NCBI GenBank assembly: GCA_009923475.1
Contig: RFTM01000090.1
Coordinates: 1-7,020, forward strand
Source: Gammaproteobacteria bacterium
Lineage (GTDB): Bacteria > Pseudomonadota > Gammaproteobacteria > Steroidobacterales > Steroidobacteraceae
Length of the DNA: 7,020 bases
Direction: 5' to 3'
A model generated the notes under the pieces. It was given only the letters and a program-made list of their open reading frames with translations, did not search any database and had not been told where the DNA came from. Below are positions 1 to 6,976 of this stretch, piece after piece. A program made the translations under genes and the position numbers. Position 1 is the first letter of the stretch. Each line of letters opens with the position of its first letter.

Positions 1-1
1 G

Positions 2-1516
2 ACGAGCGGCGAAGCGGAGGCGTGGACGCCGCTGTGGCGCGCGCCGGCGTCCCGCGGCAAGCGCTTCATCGACTTCCAGAACGACGTCACGGTCGACGAC
101 CTCGCGCTCGCCCATCGAGAAGGCTTCAGCGCATCGGAGCATGCCAAGCGCTACACCACGCTCGGCATGGCGACCGACCAGGGCAAGACCTCGGCGCTCA
201 ACGGGCTCGCGGCGCTCGCCTCGCTCACCGGCAAGTCCATCGGCGAGGTCGGCACCACGACCTACCGCCCGCCGTACACGCCGGTGGCCATCGGCGCGCT
301 CGCCGGCCACCACCGCGGGCCGGACTTCCGCCCGACGCGGCTCACGCCCTCGCACGAGTGGGCGCGCGAGCAAGGCGCCGTGTTCATCGAGTCGGGCGCA
401 TGGCTGCGCGCGCAGTACTTCCCGCGTCCGGGCGAGACCGATTGGCTGCCGCCCGTGATCCGCGAGGTGCAGGGCGTGCGCTCCGCCGTCGGGCTCTGCG
501 ATGTCTCCACGCTCGGCAAGATCGAGCTCAAGGGCCCGGACGCGCTGGGCTTCATCGAGCGCCTCTACGCCAACGGCTGGCAGACGCTCGCGGTGGGACG
601 CGCGCGCTACGGCGTGATGCTGCGCGAGGACGGCCGGGTGATGGACGACGGCACGGTCGCGCGCCTCGGCGAGCAGCATTGGTTCATGACCACGACCACG
701 GCCAACGCGGTCGCCGTCTACCAGCACATGCAGCACTGCCATCAGGTGCTGTGGCCGGAGCTCGACGTGCAGTTCACGTCCGTCACGGAGCACTGGGCGC
801 AGTTCGCGGTCGCGGGTCCGCGCTCGCGGGAGCTGCTGCAACGCGTCCTCGCGCCGGGCGAGGACATCTCGAACGGGGCCTTCCCGTACATGGCGGCACG
901 CGCCGTCACGCTCGCCGACGGCTTGCGCGGTCGCCTGTTCCGCCTCTCGTTCTCGGGCGAGCTCGCCTACGAGATCGCGGTGCCCGCCCGACGGGGCGAT
1001 GCCCTGATCCGACGGCTCTTCGAGGCGGGGCGGGACCTCGGCGTCGTCCCGTACGGACTCGAGGCGCTCGGCGTCATGCGGATCGAGAAGGGCCATGTCG
1101 CCGGCAACGAGCTCACGGGCCGCACCAGCGCGCAGCAACTCGGTCTCGGCCGCATGCTCTCGACGAAGAAGGACTACATCGGCGCGCGGCTCGCGCGCTT
1201 GCCGGCGCTCGACGACCCGGCCGACGTCCAGCTCGTCGGCCTCAAGCCCTTGGACCGCAGCGCACGGCTGGTGAGCGGCGCGCACTTCCTGCCGCTCGCG
1301 GCCCCGTCGACCTTCGAGCATGAACAGGGCCATGTGACCTCGGTCGCCTACTCGCCCTCGCTCGGCCACTGGATCGCGCTCGGTCTCCTCAAGGACGGTC
1401 GACAGCGTCACGGCGAACGGCTGCGGGCCGTCGACCTGCTGCGCGGACAGGAGGCGCAGGTCGAGGTCTGCGACCCGGTGTTCATCGATCCGCAAGGAGA
1501 ACGCCTGCGTGGCTGA
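2..1516 (+). CDS. soxA: Sarcosine oxidase alpha subunit, C-terminal half (5' end outside window)
   Basis: This is the alpha subunit of heterotetrameric sarcosine oxidase. The cytoplasmic enzyme oxidises sarcosine to glycine, reduces O2 to H2O2 and passes the methyl carbon to tetrahydrofolate. The frame is open from base 2, so the gene enters from the left; 504 residues are visible, about half of the usual roughly 1000. The missing part should hold the N-terminal ferredoxin-like and NAD-binding domains. Family-typical stretches begin at once (RFIDFQNDVTVDDLALAHRE, then YTTLGMATDQGKT and RPPYTPVAIGALAG). From about fragment residue 140 a GcvT-like folate domain follows. Its MDDG motif (bases 641-652) includes the Asp expected to contact folate, and SGELAYEI supplies the conserved Glu. 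A GcvT C-terminal barrel ends in VCDPVFIDPQGERLRG. The ATG at 167 is internal and is not the start. The gene overlaps soxG, consistent with a soxBDAG operon; soxB and soxD would lie upstream. Confidence 0.95.
   Translation, partial: TSGEAEAWTPLWRAPASRGKRFIDFQNDVTVDDLALAHREGFSASEHAKRYTTLGMATDQGKTSALNGLAALASLTGKSIGEVGTTTYRPPYTPVAIGALAGHHRGPDFRPTRLTPSHEWAREQGAVFIESGAWLRAQYFPRPGETDWLPPVIREVQGVRSAVGLCDVSTLGKIELKGPDALGFIERLYANGWQTLAVGRARYGVMLREDGRVMDDGTVARLGEQHWFMTTTTANAVAVYQHMQHCHQVLWPELDVQFTSVTEHWAQFAVAGPRSRELLQRVLAPGEDISNGAFPYMAARAVTLADGLRGRLFRLSFSGELAYEIAVPARRGDALIRRLFEAGRDLGVVPYGLEALGVMRIEKGHVAGNELTGRTSAQQLGLGRMLSTKKDYIGARLARLPALDDPADVQLVGLKPLDRSARLVSGAHFLPLAAPSTFEHEQGHVTSVAYSPSLGHWIALGLLKDGRQRHGERLRAVDLLRGQEAQVEVCDPVFIDPQGERLRG
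1494..1500 (+). promoter_or_regulatory. Ribosome binding site of soxG
   Basis: AAGGAGA lies inside the last codons of soxA and ends 8 bases before the GTG at 1509. This near-perfect Shine-Dalgarno at good spacing decides in favour of the GTG start that overlaps the soxA stop. Confidence 0.8.
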
Positions 1517-2081
1517 GCCGCTCCCCACCCGCTACACACCCGGACGCCACGGCAAAGTCGAAGGCCCGCCCGGGATCGTGCTGCGCGAACGGCAGGTCGG
1601 CCTGCTGGCAAGCGTCATCGCGCGAGCGGGCGCCGCGCAGGCGCTGGCGTCAGCCCTCCGAAGCGGCCTCGCCGGTGGACCGCTGACGGTGCTCGGCGTC
1701 GGGCCCGGTCACTGGTGGATCGTCGCGGAGACGGCGCAGCCGTCGGTCGACGACCTGCAGAAGATGTACGAGGGCGTGGCTTCGGTGTTCGACATCACCG
1801 ACAGCCGCGTGGTGCTCGAGATCGGCGGACCGAGGATCCGCGAGGCGCTCGCCAAGATGCTGCCCATCGACCTGCATCCCTCGGCCTTCAAGACCGGCGA
1901 TGTCGCGGTGACGGGCGCGAGCCACATCGGCGTCACGCTCTGGCAGACCGACGACAGGCCGCGCTACCGGATCGCCGTGGCACGCAGCTATTCCGACAGC
2001 TTCTGGCGCGCCTTCGTCGCCGCCGCAGCCGAGTACGGCTGCGAGGTCAGCCCCGAAGTCAGCCCCGAAGTCAGCCCATGA
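1509..2081 (+). CDS. soxG: Sarcosine oxidase gamma subunit
   Basis: This is the small gamma subunit of heterotetrameric sarcosine oxidase (190 residues; the family is usually around 180-210). It has a GcvT-like fold and is structural rather than catalytic. Recognisable family segments are the VVLEIGGPRIREALAKMLPI block (residues 101-120), DLHPSAFKTGDVAVTGASHIGVTLWQ (121-146) and the C-terminal RSYSDSFWRAFVAAAAEYG (159-177). The start is GTG, chosen because an AAGGAGA lies 8 bases upstream and the start overlaps the soxA stop by 8 bases, which implies translational coupling. The conserved body ends near residue 177. After it come three exact Glu-Val-Ser-Pro units coded by a 12-bp tandem repeat, which look like a lineage-specific tail. 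The stop codon lies within the convergent overlap with the flavoprotein gene. Confidence 0.93.
   Translation: MAEPLPTRYTPGRHGKVEGPPGIVLRERQVGLLASVIARAGAAQALASALRSGLAGGPLTVLGVGPGHWWIVAETAQPSVDDLQKMYEGVASVFDITDSRVVLEIGGPRIREALAKMLPIDLHPSAFKTGDVAVTGASHIGVTLWQTDDRPRYRIAVARSYSDSFWRAFVAAAAEYGCEVSPEVSPEVSP
2043..2078. repeat. Three tandem copies of a 12-bp repeat at the soxG 3' end
   Basis: Copies run 2043-2054 (GAGGTCAGCCCC), 2055-2066 (GAAGTCAGCCCC) and 2067-2078 (GAAGTCAGCCCA). On the plus strand they code Glu-Val-Ser-Pro three times, just before the soxG stop. On the minus strand each copy contributes a TGA in the same frame as the flavoprotein gene: the first ends that gene and two more follow at 12-base steps. 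The repeat lies across the convergent gene junction and probably arose by replication slippage. Confidence 0.95.
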
Positions 2082-4497
2082 GCCGCTTGCCGTCCGGGTC
2101 GAAGAGCGGCTTCGGCTGCAGCCGCGCGGCCTGACGCCGCCCGAGGATCTCGATCGTCCAGCCGCCCGCCTCGTCGGCGAGCTCGCGCGGCACATAGCCC
2201 ATCGCCACCGACAGCTTCGAGCCGTGCGCATAGCCGCCCGAAGTGACCCAGCCGACGACCTTCTCGCCCTGCCAGATCGGCTCGTCGCCGATGACATCGG
2301 CGTCCGTCGCATCCACGATGAAGCAGCGCAGGCGCAGCCGGCCACCGGTCTCCTTCTCGCGCCGCGCAGCCTGCTTGCCGATGAAATCCGCCGGCTTGTC
2401 GAGCGCGACGAAGCGGTCCAGCCCCGCCTCCAGCGGCCCGTAGATGGGACGGTACTCGCGGGCCCAGGAGCCGTAGGCCTTCTCGAGCCGCAGCGAGTTC
2501 AGCGCGCGCGAACCGAACAGCCGGATGCCATGCGGCTCGCCGGCAGCCATCAGCGCATCGAAGATGTGGACCAGGTACGCAGGGTCGCACCAGATCTCGT
2601 AGCCGATATCGCCGGTATAGCTGACGCGCCCGACGAGCGCCGAGGCCATGCCGACCGGGATGCGCTTGATGTCCATGAAGCGGAACTTGGGCGTGGCGAG
2701 GTCCGCCGTGGTGACGGCGGCGAGCACCTCGCGCGCGCGCGGACCCGCGATCGCGAGACCCGCGAGGCCGCCGCCGTGCGCGACGATGGAGACCGAGCCG
2801 TCGGCCGGCAGGTGCCGCTGGAACCAGCGCATGTGGTAGTCCTCGGCGACCCCCGAGCCGATGATCAGGAACCCCTCGGCGCCGAGGTCGGCGAGCGTGA
2901 AATCGCCGATCAGGCGGCCGTCGTGCTTCAGCATCGGCGCCAAGGTCATGCGGCCGGGCGCCGGGATCTTGCAGGCGAGCAGACCGTCCAGCCAGGCGCG
3001 CGCGCCGGGTCCGCTGACCGTGTACTTCGCGAAGCCCGTGGTCTCGATGAGGCCGACGCGCTCGCGCACCGCCGCGACCTCGGCCGCGACCGTCGTGAAA
3101 TCCGTCGAGCGGTACCAGCTGAACTCGTCGCGCACGCCCTCGGGCGCGTACCACAGCGGCACTTCGAGGCCCGCCGCCGCGCCGAACTGCGCGCCGCGCG
3201 CCTTGAGCCGGTCATAGAGCGGCGAGGTCTTGAGCGGCCGCCCGGCCGGCAGCTCCTCGTTGGGAAAGCGGATCGAGAAGCGCCGCGCGTAGTTCTCCTT
3301 CACCTTGGCGTTGGTGTAGGCCTTGCTCGCCCAGTCGCCGAAGCGCGCGACATCCATCGCCCACACATCCATGCCGGGATCGCCGTGGATCATCCAGTTG
3401 GCGAGCGCGAGACCGACACCGCCGCCCTGGCTGAAGCCCGCCATCACGCCGCAGGCGCACCAGTAGCCGGTGAGTCCGCGCACCGGGCCGATCAGCGGGT
3501 TGCCGTCGGGCGCGAAGGTGAACGGGCCGTTGACGATCTTCTTGATGCCGGCGTCCTGGAACGCCGGGAAATGCTTGAACCCCACCTCGAGCGAGGGCGC
3601 GATGCGGTCGATGTCGGGCTGCAGCAGCTCGTGGCCGAAGGTCCACGGCGTCGAGTCCTCCGACCAGGCCTTGCAGGCCTTCTCGTAGGTGCCCATCAGC
3701 ATGCCGCCGCGCTCCTGGCGCAGGTAGAGCTCGCCGTCGAAGTCGATGGCGTGCAGCACCTCCTTGCCGGTCTTGCGGTTGATCTCGGCGACCTCGGGCA
3801 TGTCCTCGGTGATGAGGTACATGTGCTCCATCGCGAGCACCGGATGCTCGCGGCCGACCATGTGCCCGACCTCGCGGGCCCAGAGTCCGCCGGCGTTGAC
3901 CACATGCTCGGCATGGATCTCGCCGCGGTTGGTGATGACGCGCCAGGTACCGTCGGGGTTCTGGATGAGCTCCTCGACCTTGGTGAAGCGCTCGATGTTC
4001 GCGCCGAGCTTGCGCGCGGCCTTGGCGTAGGCCTGCGTCGTGCCCGAGGGGTCGAGGTGCCCGTCGACCACCGTCTCGAGCGCGCCGACGAAGCAGGACG
4101 GGTCGAGCAGCGGCATCAACTCGTGCGCGCGCTCGGGCGTGATGATCTTGGCGTCGATGCCGAGGTAGCGCCCCTTGGCGACGGTGCTCTTCAGCCAGTC
4201 GAAACGCGCCTCGGTGGCCGCCAGCATGACGCCGCCCGTCAGGTGCAGGCCGGTGGGCTGGCCCGACAGCTCCTCGATCTCCTTGTAGAGGTCGATGGTG
4301 TACTTCTGCAGCTTGGCGACGTTGGGATCGCCGTTGATCGTGTGCATGCCGCCTGCGGCATGCCAGGTGGACCCCGACGTGAGCTCGTCGCGCTCGAGCA
4401 GCACCGAGTCGGTCCAGCCGAACTTCGCGAGGTGGTAGAGGACGGAGCAGCCGACGACTCCGCCGCCGATGACGACAGCACGTGCAGTGGTTTGCAT
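2071..4497 (-). CDS. Dimethylglycine/sarcosine dehydrogenase-like FAD enzyme with GcvT folate domain
   Basis: An 808-residue flavoprotein of the DMGDH/SARDH/dimethylglycine oxidase family. These enzymes demethylate N-methylated glycines and pass the methyl carbon to tetrahydrofolate. Residues 5-400 form a DAO-type FAD domain. It has GGGVVG (11-16), the ribose-binding Glu35 and SGSTWHAAGG (41-50); His46 matches the His that binds FAD covalently in this family. His225 and Tyr258 sit where dimethylglycine oxidase has its active-site His225 and Tyr259. GVMAGFSQGGGVG (350-362) closes the FAD site. An FAO_M linker follows, then GcvT and GcvT C-terminal domains (about 430-808). Asp532 and the Tyr627...Glu634 pair fit the folate pocket. 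No signal peptide is visible. The ATG at 4497 is well placed ahead of the FAD motif but has only a weak GGA as ribosome site. The exact substrate (dimethylglycine, sarcosine or another methylamine) and electron acceptor (O2 or ETF) cannot be read from sequence. Confidence 0.9.
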   Translation of the reverse strand: MQTTARAVVIGGGVVGCSVLYHLAKFGWTDSVLLERDELTSGSTWHAAGGMHTINGDPNVAKLQKYTIDLYKEIEELSGQPTGLHLTGGVMLAATEARFDWLKSTVAKGRYLGIDAKIITPERAHELMPLLDPSCFVGALETVVDGHLDPSGTTQAYAKAARKLGANIERFTKVEELIQNPDGTWRVITNRGEIHAEHVVNAGGLWAREVGHMVGREHPVLAMEHMYLITEDMPEVAEINRKTGKEVLHAIDFDGELYLRQERGGMLMGTYEKACKAWSEDSTPWTFGHELLQPDIDRIAPSLEVGFKHFPAFQDAGIKKIVNGPFTFAPDGNPLIGPVRGLTGYWCACGVMAGFSQGGGVGLALANWMIHGDPGMDVWAMDVARFGDWASKAYTNAKVKENYARRFSIRFPNEELPAGRPLKTSPLYDRLKARGAQFGAAAGLEVPLWYAPEGVRDEFSWYRSTDFTTVAAEVAAVRERVGLIETTGFAKYTVSGPGARAWLDGLLACKIPAPGRMTLAPMLKHDGRLIGDFTLADLGAEGFLIIGSGVAEDYHMRWFQRHLPADGSVSIVAHGGGLAGLAIAGPRAREVLAAVTTADLATPKFRFMDIKRIPVGMASALVGRVSYTGDIGYEIWCDPAYLVHIFDALMAAGEPHGIRLFGSRALNSLRLEKAYGSWAREYRPIYGPLEAGLDRFVALDKPADFIGKQAARREKETGGRLRLRCFIVDATDADVIGDEPIWQGEKVVGWVTSGGYAHGSKLSVAMGYVPRELADEAGGWTIEILGRRQAARLQPKPLFDPDGKRLMG
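2106..2119 (+). terminator. Possible UUCG-loop hairpin 24 bases after the soxG stop
   Basis: In plus-strand RNA, GCGGC-UUCG-GCUGC forms a 5-bp stem with one G-U pair, closed by the very stable C(UUCG)G tetraloop. There is no U-tract, so it would be a 3'-end stabiliser or a factor-dependent stop at most. It lies inside the 3' coding part of the opposing flavoprotein gene, so it could be chance. Confidence 0.25.
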
Positions 4498-4597
4498 GGG
4501 TCCAAGATGGTCACCGCGCCCCCGGGACCGCGGTTATATCCAGCCGACATCGCCATGCGATACTTCGACATCCGGACGGCGGGGGTTTGGGCACACA
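4498..4597. promoter_or_regulatory. Divergent promoter region between the flavoprotein and regulator genes
   Basis: This 100-base gap must carry both divergent promoters. On the minus strand a TATAAC (4538-4533) resembles a -10 box for the flavoprotein gene, but the position expected for its -35 (4561-4556) reads ATCGCA, a poor match, so an activator may be needed. On the plus strand TGCGATACT (4556-4564) is a weak extended -10 candidate for the regulator. Small palindromes CCCGGG (4521-4526) and ACCGCGGT (4527-4534) lie next to the minus-strand -10. No strong Shine-Dalgarno precedes the regulator start. The individual boxes are tentative; that the region regulates is close to certain from the layout. 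Confidence 0.5.
4545..4572. promoter_or_regulatory. Direct repeat CGACATC with 21-bp period, candidate AraC-type operator
   Basis: CGACATC occurs at 4545-4551 and again at 4566-4572, exactly 21 bp apart. Matching A and G positions continue 4 and 6 bases beyond each copy. Two direct half-sites separated by two helical turns is the arrangement known for AraC-family activators. The pair lies just upstream of the minus-strand -10-like TATAAC and overlaps its poor -35 region. Binding by the neighbouring GlxA-type regulator is inference. Confidence 0.35.
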
Positions 4598-5626
4598 ATG
4601 TCCGCAGCGATGGGCGAAAAACCTCCGAAGACCGCCATCACCCGGCTTGCACGGCGCGGCGACGCCGGCACGCCCATCCGCATCGCCTTCGTCCTCGCCC
4701 CGCAGTTCCCGATGCTGGCGTTCGCCGCCGCGATCGACCCGCTGCGGGTCGCGAACCGCCTCAGCGAGAAGCCGCTCTTCGGATGGCAGCTCGCCTCGGT
4801 CGACGGCCAACCGGTGATGGCGAGCAACGGCATACCGGTGGCGGTGCAGTGTCCGCTCGACGCGCTGCATGACGTCGACCTGGTGGTGGTCTGCGTCGGC
4901 CTCGAACCGCTGCAGTTCGGACGGCAGCACAAGATCCACCACCAGTTGCGGCGCCTCGCCCACCATGGGGCGGCGATCGGCGCGGTCAGCTGCGGCACGT
5001 TCGTGCTCGCCGAGGCCGGCCTGCTCAACGGCCGCCGCGCCACCGTGCACTGGGAGTACGACGAGCTGTTCCGCAAGCGCTATCCCGCGCTGCAGACCTC
5101 GCGCGAGCTGTTCGTCTTCGACCGCGACGTCTTCACCTGCTGCGGCGGCACCGCCGCCCTCGACATGATGCTGCACCTCGTCCGCGAGACCGCCGGCAAC
5201 CAGCTCGCGCAGGACGTCGCGGAGCAGTTCATCTATCCGCGGATCCGCGACGAGGAGGAAGCGCAGCGCGCCGCGGTCCAGAACCGCTATGCGGTGGCCA
5301 GCCCGCGCCTCGCGCAGGTCATCGAGATGATGGAATCGACCCTCGACGAGCCGGTGCCGTTGCAGGACCTCGCCGCCCGGGTGGGCATCTCGACACGGCA
5401 GATCGAGCGCCTGTTCAAGGAACAGATGCGCACCGGTCCCTCGATGTTCTACCTCAAGCGCCGCCTCGAGCGCGCGCGCACCATGCTGCGGCAGACGCTG
5501 CTGCCGATCCGGGAGGTGGCGGTGGAATGCGGCTTCGGCTCCACCGCGCACTTCAGCCACGCCTACAAGAAGGCGTTCGGCATCCCGCCGACGCAGGAAC
5601 GCGCGAACGCGAGGGATGCATGCTGA
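4598..5626 (+). CDS. GlxA-family (AraC-type) transcriptional regulator, GbdR-like
   Basis: A 342-residue regulator with an N-terminal DJ-1/glutamine-amidotransferase-like sensor (about residues 25-200) and a C-terminal AraC DNA-binding domain with two helix-turn-helix motifs (about 253-277, DLAARVGISTRQIERLF; and 301-331, ending GFGSTAHFSHAYKKAFGIPP). The sensor has the family's IDPLRVANRLS, VSCGTFVLAEAGLLNGRRAT, HWEY and CCGGTAALDMMLHLV. At the usual nucleophile position of the elbow it has Ser131 followed by Cys132, so it is probably a ligand sensor and not an enzyme. The layout resembles GbdR and relatives, which control betaine, dimethylglycine and carnitine catabolism; its position divergent from the demethylase gene agrees. 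I chose the ATG at 4598. An ATG at 4610 is possible, and 4469 is rejected because it would run antisense into the flavoprotein gene. It overlaps the next gene by 7 bases, so the two are probably co-translated. Confidence 0.88.
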   Translation: MSAAMGEKPPKTAITRLARRGDAGTPIRIAFVLAPQFPMLAFAAAIDPLRVANRLSEKPLFGWQLASVDGQPVMASNGIPVAVQCPLDALHDVDLVVVCVGLEPLQFGRQHKIHHQLRRLAHHGAAIGAVSCGTFVLAEAGLLNGRRATVHWEYDELFRKRYPALQTSRELFVFDRDVFTCCGGTAALDMMLHLVRETAGNQLAQDVAEQFIYPRIRDEEEAQRAAVQNRYAVASPRLAQVIEMMESTLDEPVPLQDLAARVGISTRQIERLFKEQMRTGPSMFYLKRRLERARTMLRQTLLPIREVAVECGFGSTAHFSHAYKKAFGIPPTQERANARDAC

Positions 5627-6960
5627 CCGACATCTGCCTCATCTCCGGGCTGCTGGTGGTCGCACACCTGCTGCGCGCCGCGATCCCGCCGCTGTCGCGG
5701 TACCTGATCCCCACCTCCATGATCGCCGGCCTCATCGGCCTCGCGCTCGGGCCCGGCGGCTATGACCTGCTGCCGTTCAGCCGCGGCCCGGACGGCCGCG
5801 CGCTGCTCGGCACCTACCCCGGCATCCTGATCACCGTGCTGTTCGCGACGCTGCTGATGGGCCACCGTCCGACGCGGCTCACGCGCGAGACCTGGCACGG
5901 CAGCCGCACCTCGTTCCTCTACAGCCTCGGTTCCGAGTTCATGCAGTACGGCATCGTGCTCTGCCTGGGCACGGCGCTGCTCGCCTTCGTGTTCACCGAC
6001 CTGCGCGACGAGTTCATGATCATGCTGCCCGGCGGTTTCGCGGGCGGGCACGGCACCGCGGCGGCCTATGCCGAGGCGATGCCGCAGTGGGAGTCGGCGC
6101 TCAGCATCGGCTTCACCTTCGCGACGCTCGGCATCTTCTGCGCCGTCTTCGGCGGGCTCGCGCTCGTCGACCTCGCGCGGCGTCGCGGCTGGGTCGGGCG
6201 CGAGACCCCGGCGGGCGCGGTGCACGGCGCGCAGGCCGCGCCCGAGCAGTCCTCGTTCCTGCCCGCGGTGTTCCAGACCTCCACCGGCCGCGCCACCGTC
6301 AACAGCATCGCGCTCGAACCGCTCGCCTGGCATGTCGCGCTGGTGCTGGCCGTGTACGGCCTCACCGTCACGGTGATGCCCGCGATCCGCGAGCTGCTGC
6401 CGCCGAAGTTCATGCTGCCCGCGTTCGTGGTCGCGATGGTGCTGGGCTGGATCGTGCAGACCGCGCTCGACCTCGCGAAGGTGGGCGAGTACGTCGACGC
6501 CAAGACCATCGGCGGCATCGGCTCGCTGGCCTCCGACTACCTCGTGGCGTTCGGCATCGCCTCGATCAACGTTCAGATCGTGCTCACCCATGCCCTGCCG
6601 CTGCTGGTGTTCGCGCTGCTCGGCCTCGCGATCTGCGTGGGCTGGTTGCTGCTCGTCGCGCCGCGGGTGTTCGGCGAGCGCTGGTTCGAGCCCGGCATCT
6701 TCACCTACGGCTGGAACACCGCCACGATCGCCTTCGGCGTGTCGCTGCTGCGCATCGTCGACCGGCGCGGCGACTCCACGGTGCTCGCCGACTACGGCGT
6801 CGCCTATGTCGCGATCGGGCCCATCGAGGCGCTGCTCTACACCTCGGTGCTGGCGGCGCTCGCGACCGGGCACTTGTTCGCGCTCGGCCTCGTGCTGGTG
6901 GCGCTGGCGTCCATCATGACGGTGATGGCGATCCGCGTGCGCGACCGCAAGGCGGGATAG
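5620..6960 (+). CDS. ESS-family (GltS-like) sodium-coupled transporter, substrate unknown
   Basis: A 446-residue inner-membrane protein with about 10-12 hydrophobic segments (roughly 5-22, 28-47, 66-84, 103-125, 133-150, 160-185, 236-255, 264-282, 300-347 as two, 358-380, 393-437 as two). A hydrophilic loop at about 186-235 divides two halves. The first half has PGGFAGGHGTAAAY (137-150), the re-entrant-loop signature of sodium:glutamate symporters. In the second half the matching region reads YGWNTATIAFG (363-373) and not the usual glycine-rich ATPTA-type loop, so this is a divergent member and glutamate should not be assumed. The start ATG overlaps the regulator stop (ATGCTGA), with GAGGGA (5611-5616) close before it. 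Coupling to a GbdR-like regulator suggests uptake of a methylated glycine or related compound, but this is inference. Confidence 0.82.
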   Translation: MLTDICLISGLLVVAHLLRAAIPPLSRYLIPTSMIAGLIGLALGPGGYDLLPFSRGPDGRALLGTYPGILITVLFATLLMGHRPTRLTRETWHGSRTSFLYSLGSEFMQYGIVLCLGTALLAFVFTDLRDEFMIMLPGGFAGGHGTAAAYAEAMPQWESALSIGFTFATLGIFCAVFGGLALVDLARRRGWVGRETPAGAVHGAQAAPEQSSFLPAVFQTSTGRATVNSIALEPLAWHVALVLAVYGLTVTVMPAIRELLPPKFMLPAFVVAMVLGWIVQTALDLAKVGEYVDAKTIGGIGSLASDYLVAFGIASINVQIVLTHALPLLVFALLGLAICVGWLLLVAPRVFGERWFEPGIFTYGWNTATIAFGVSLLRIVDRRGDSTVLADYGVAYVAIGPIEALLYTSVLAALATGHLFALGLVLVALASIMTVMAIRVRDRKAG

Positions 6961-6976
6961 CCGCGCGACGTCTGCC

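Noticed and set aside
22..1323. A 433-residue open frame in another plus-strand frame over soxA.
   Set aside because: It is an Arg/Ala-rich shadow; the soxA frame carries continuous family similarity from base 2.
2043..2078. The 12-bp repeats as a CRISPR or mobile-element signature.
   Set aside because: The units are head-to-tail without spacers, in frame with soxG, and too few; slippage is the simpler explanation.
4469..4597. An upstream ATG that would lengthen the regulator by 43 residues.
   Set aside because: It would overlap the flavoprotein start on the other strand and consume the whole intergenic region. The extra residues look non-coding and the family domain begins well after 4598.
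2224..4872. An 882-residue open frame on the plus strand, antisense to the whole flavoprotein gene.
   Set aside because: Its composition is rich in Arg, Ala, Asp and Val with no recognisable motif, as expected of the complement of a GC3-biased gene. The minus-strand frame has clear family motifs throughout.
5563..6873. A 436-residue minus-strand frame opposite the transporter gene.
   Set aside because: It is a charged, low-complexity His/Arg/Glu-rich translation typical of the antisense of a GC-rich membrane protein gene, with no motif.
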